In this document: positions 5,357 to 5,435 of the stretch, piece by piece | Numbering within the stretch: position 1 is the stretch's first letter | Layout: each line of letters starts with the position of its first letter | Source of the DNA: Candidatus Omnitrophota bacterium | GTDB lineage: Bacteria; Omnitrophota; Gorgyraeia; Gygaellales; Profunditerraquicolaceae | Reading direction: 5' to 3' | NCBI GenBank assembly: GCA_030018895.1 | Contig: JASEHM010000079.1 | Location: 1 to 5,435, forward strand | Length of the DNA: 5,435 nucleotides | Made by a program: the position numbers and the translations under genes | The notes under the pieces: generated by a model | The model's input: only the letters and a program-made list of their open reading frames with translations | Database searches by the model: none | What the model was told of the DNA's origin: nothing

Positions 5357-5396
5357 CCTCAACTTACTTATGCGTAGCTCAGTAAGCCTCAACTTA
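5357..5396. repeat. 10-bp direct repeat upstream of trpB
   Basis: cctcaactta occurs at 5357-5366 and again at 5387-5396, exactly 30 bases apart. Between them, cttact (5363-5368) and agtaag (5381-5386) form an inverted repeat. The pair lies 47-86 bases before the trpB start. It may be a regulator-binding array or the edge of a dispersed repeat. I see no clear promoter next to it. Confidence 0.45.
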
Positions 5397-5407
5397 GAAT
5401 TAACCCG

Positions 5408-5421
5408 ATAATAACTATTAT
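5408..5421. repeat. A/T-rich palindrome upstream of trpB
   Basis: ataata and tattat flank a central ac to give a 14-bp inverted repeat, about 100 bp before the trpB ATG. Its shape is compatible with a dimeric repressor site, but A/T-rich palindromes arise easily by chance in DNA of this composition. Confidence 0.3.
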
Positions 5422-5435
5422 TTATTAAAACATTA

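Noticed and set aside
5345..5434. A minus-strand open frame of 29 codons entering from the window edge and ending at TAG, possibly the C-terminus of an upstream gene such as trpF.
   Set aside because: Its translation (with SKLR twice, from the direct repeat) matches nothing I recognise at the end of TrpF or another trp protein. The frame is short enough to be chance. More sequence upstream is required to decide.

Overview
The window is an AT-rich, densely packed bacterial segment in which every convincing gene reads on the minus strand. Strong Shine-Dalgarno (SD) sequences of the GGAGG type and stop/start overlaps of 4 to 10 bases show a conventional bacterial translation system. Protein styles and gene order (trpB, trpA, an M16 peptidase, a short CNNM/CorC-like protein, a DUF5679-type zinc ribbon, rsfS) remind me of uncultivated lineages such as Omnitrophota. 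That placement is an inference from style, since the window has no phylogenetic marker I can align.

Reading in the direction of transcription (high to low coordinates): 5435-5311 is an untranslated stretch with a 10-bp direct repeat and a small palindrome. trpB (5310-4129) and trpA (3935-3150) encode the two subunits of tryptophan synthase. They are separated by a 193-bp spacer that holds a compound palindromic repeat (about 3965-4099). trpA overlaps an M16 zinc peptidase gene (3153-1873) by ATGA. The peptidase gene overlaps a CNNM/CorC-like membrane protein gene (1882-857) by 10 bp. These four genes look like one transcription unit, possibly interrupted or modulated by the repeat.

A good sigma70-type promoter (TTGACC, 16 bp, TATAAT) straddles the stop codon of the CNNM gene. 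It starts a second unit with a structured leader of about 145 nt, a 51-aa zinc-ribbon gene (681-526) and the ribosome silencing factor gene rsfS (529-146). The rsfS start is the most unusual feature here. Its N-terminal helix and first strand are encoded upstream of any ATG, GTG or TTG. The only well-placed initiation codon is ATA, 8 nt after a GGAGGT and overlapping the preceding TAG stop as ATAG.

Past rsfS, another promoter-like sequence (TTGCCT, 17 bp, extended -10 TATACT) and two perfect hairpins suggest a further transcript running out of the window at base 1. No rRNA, tRNA, CRISPR array, insertion sequence or phage gene was seen, and no gene-free stretch exceeds 300 bases.
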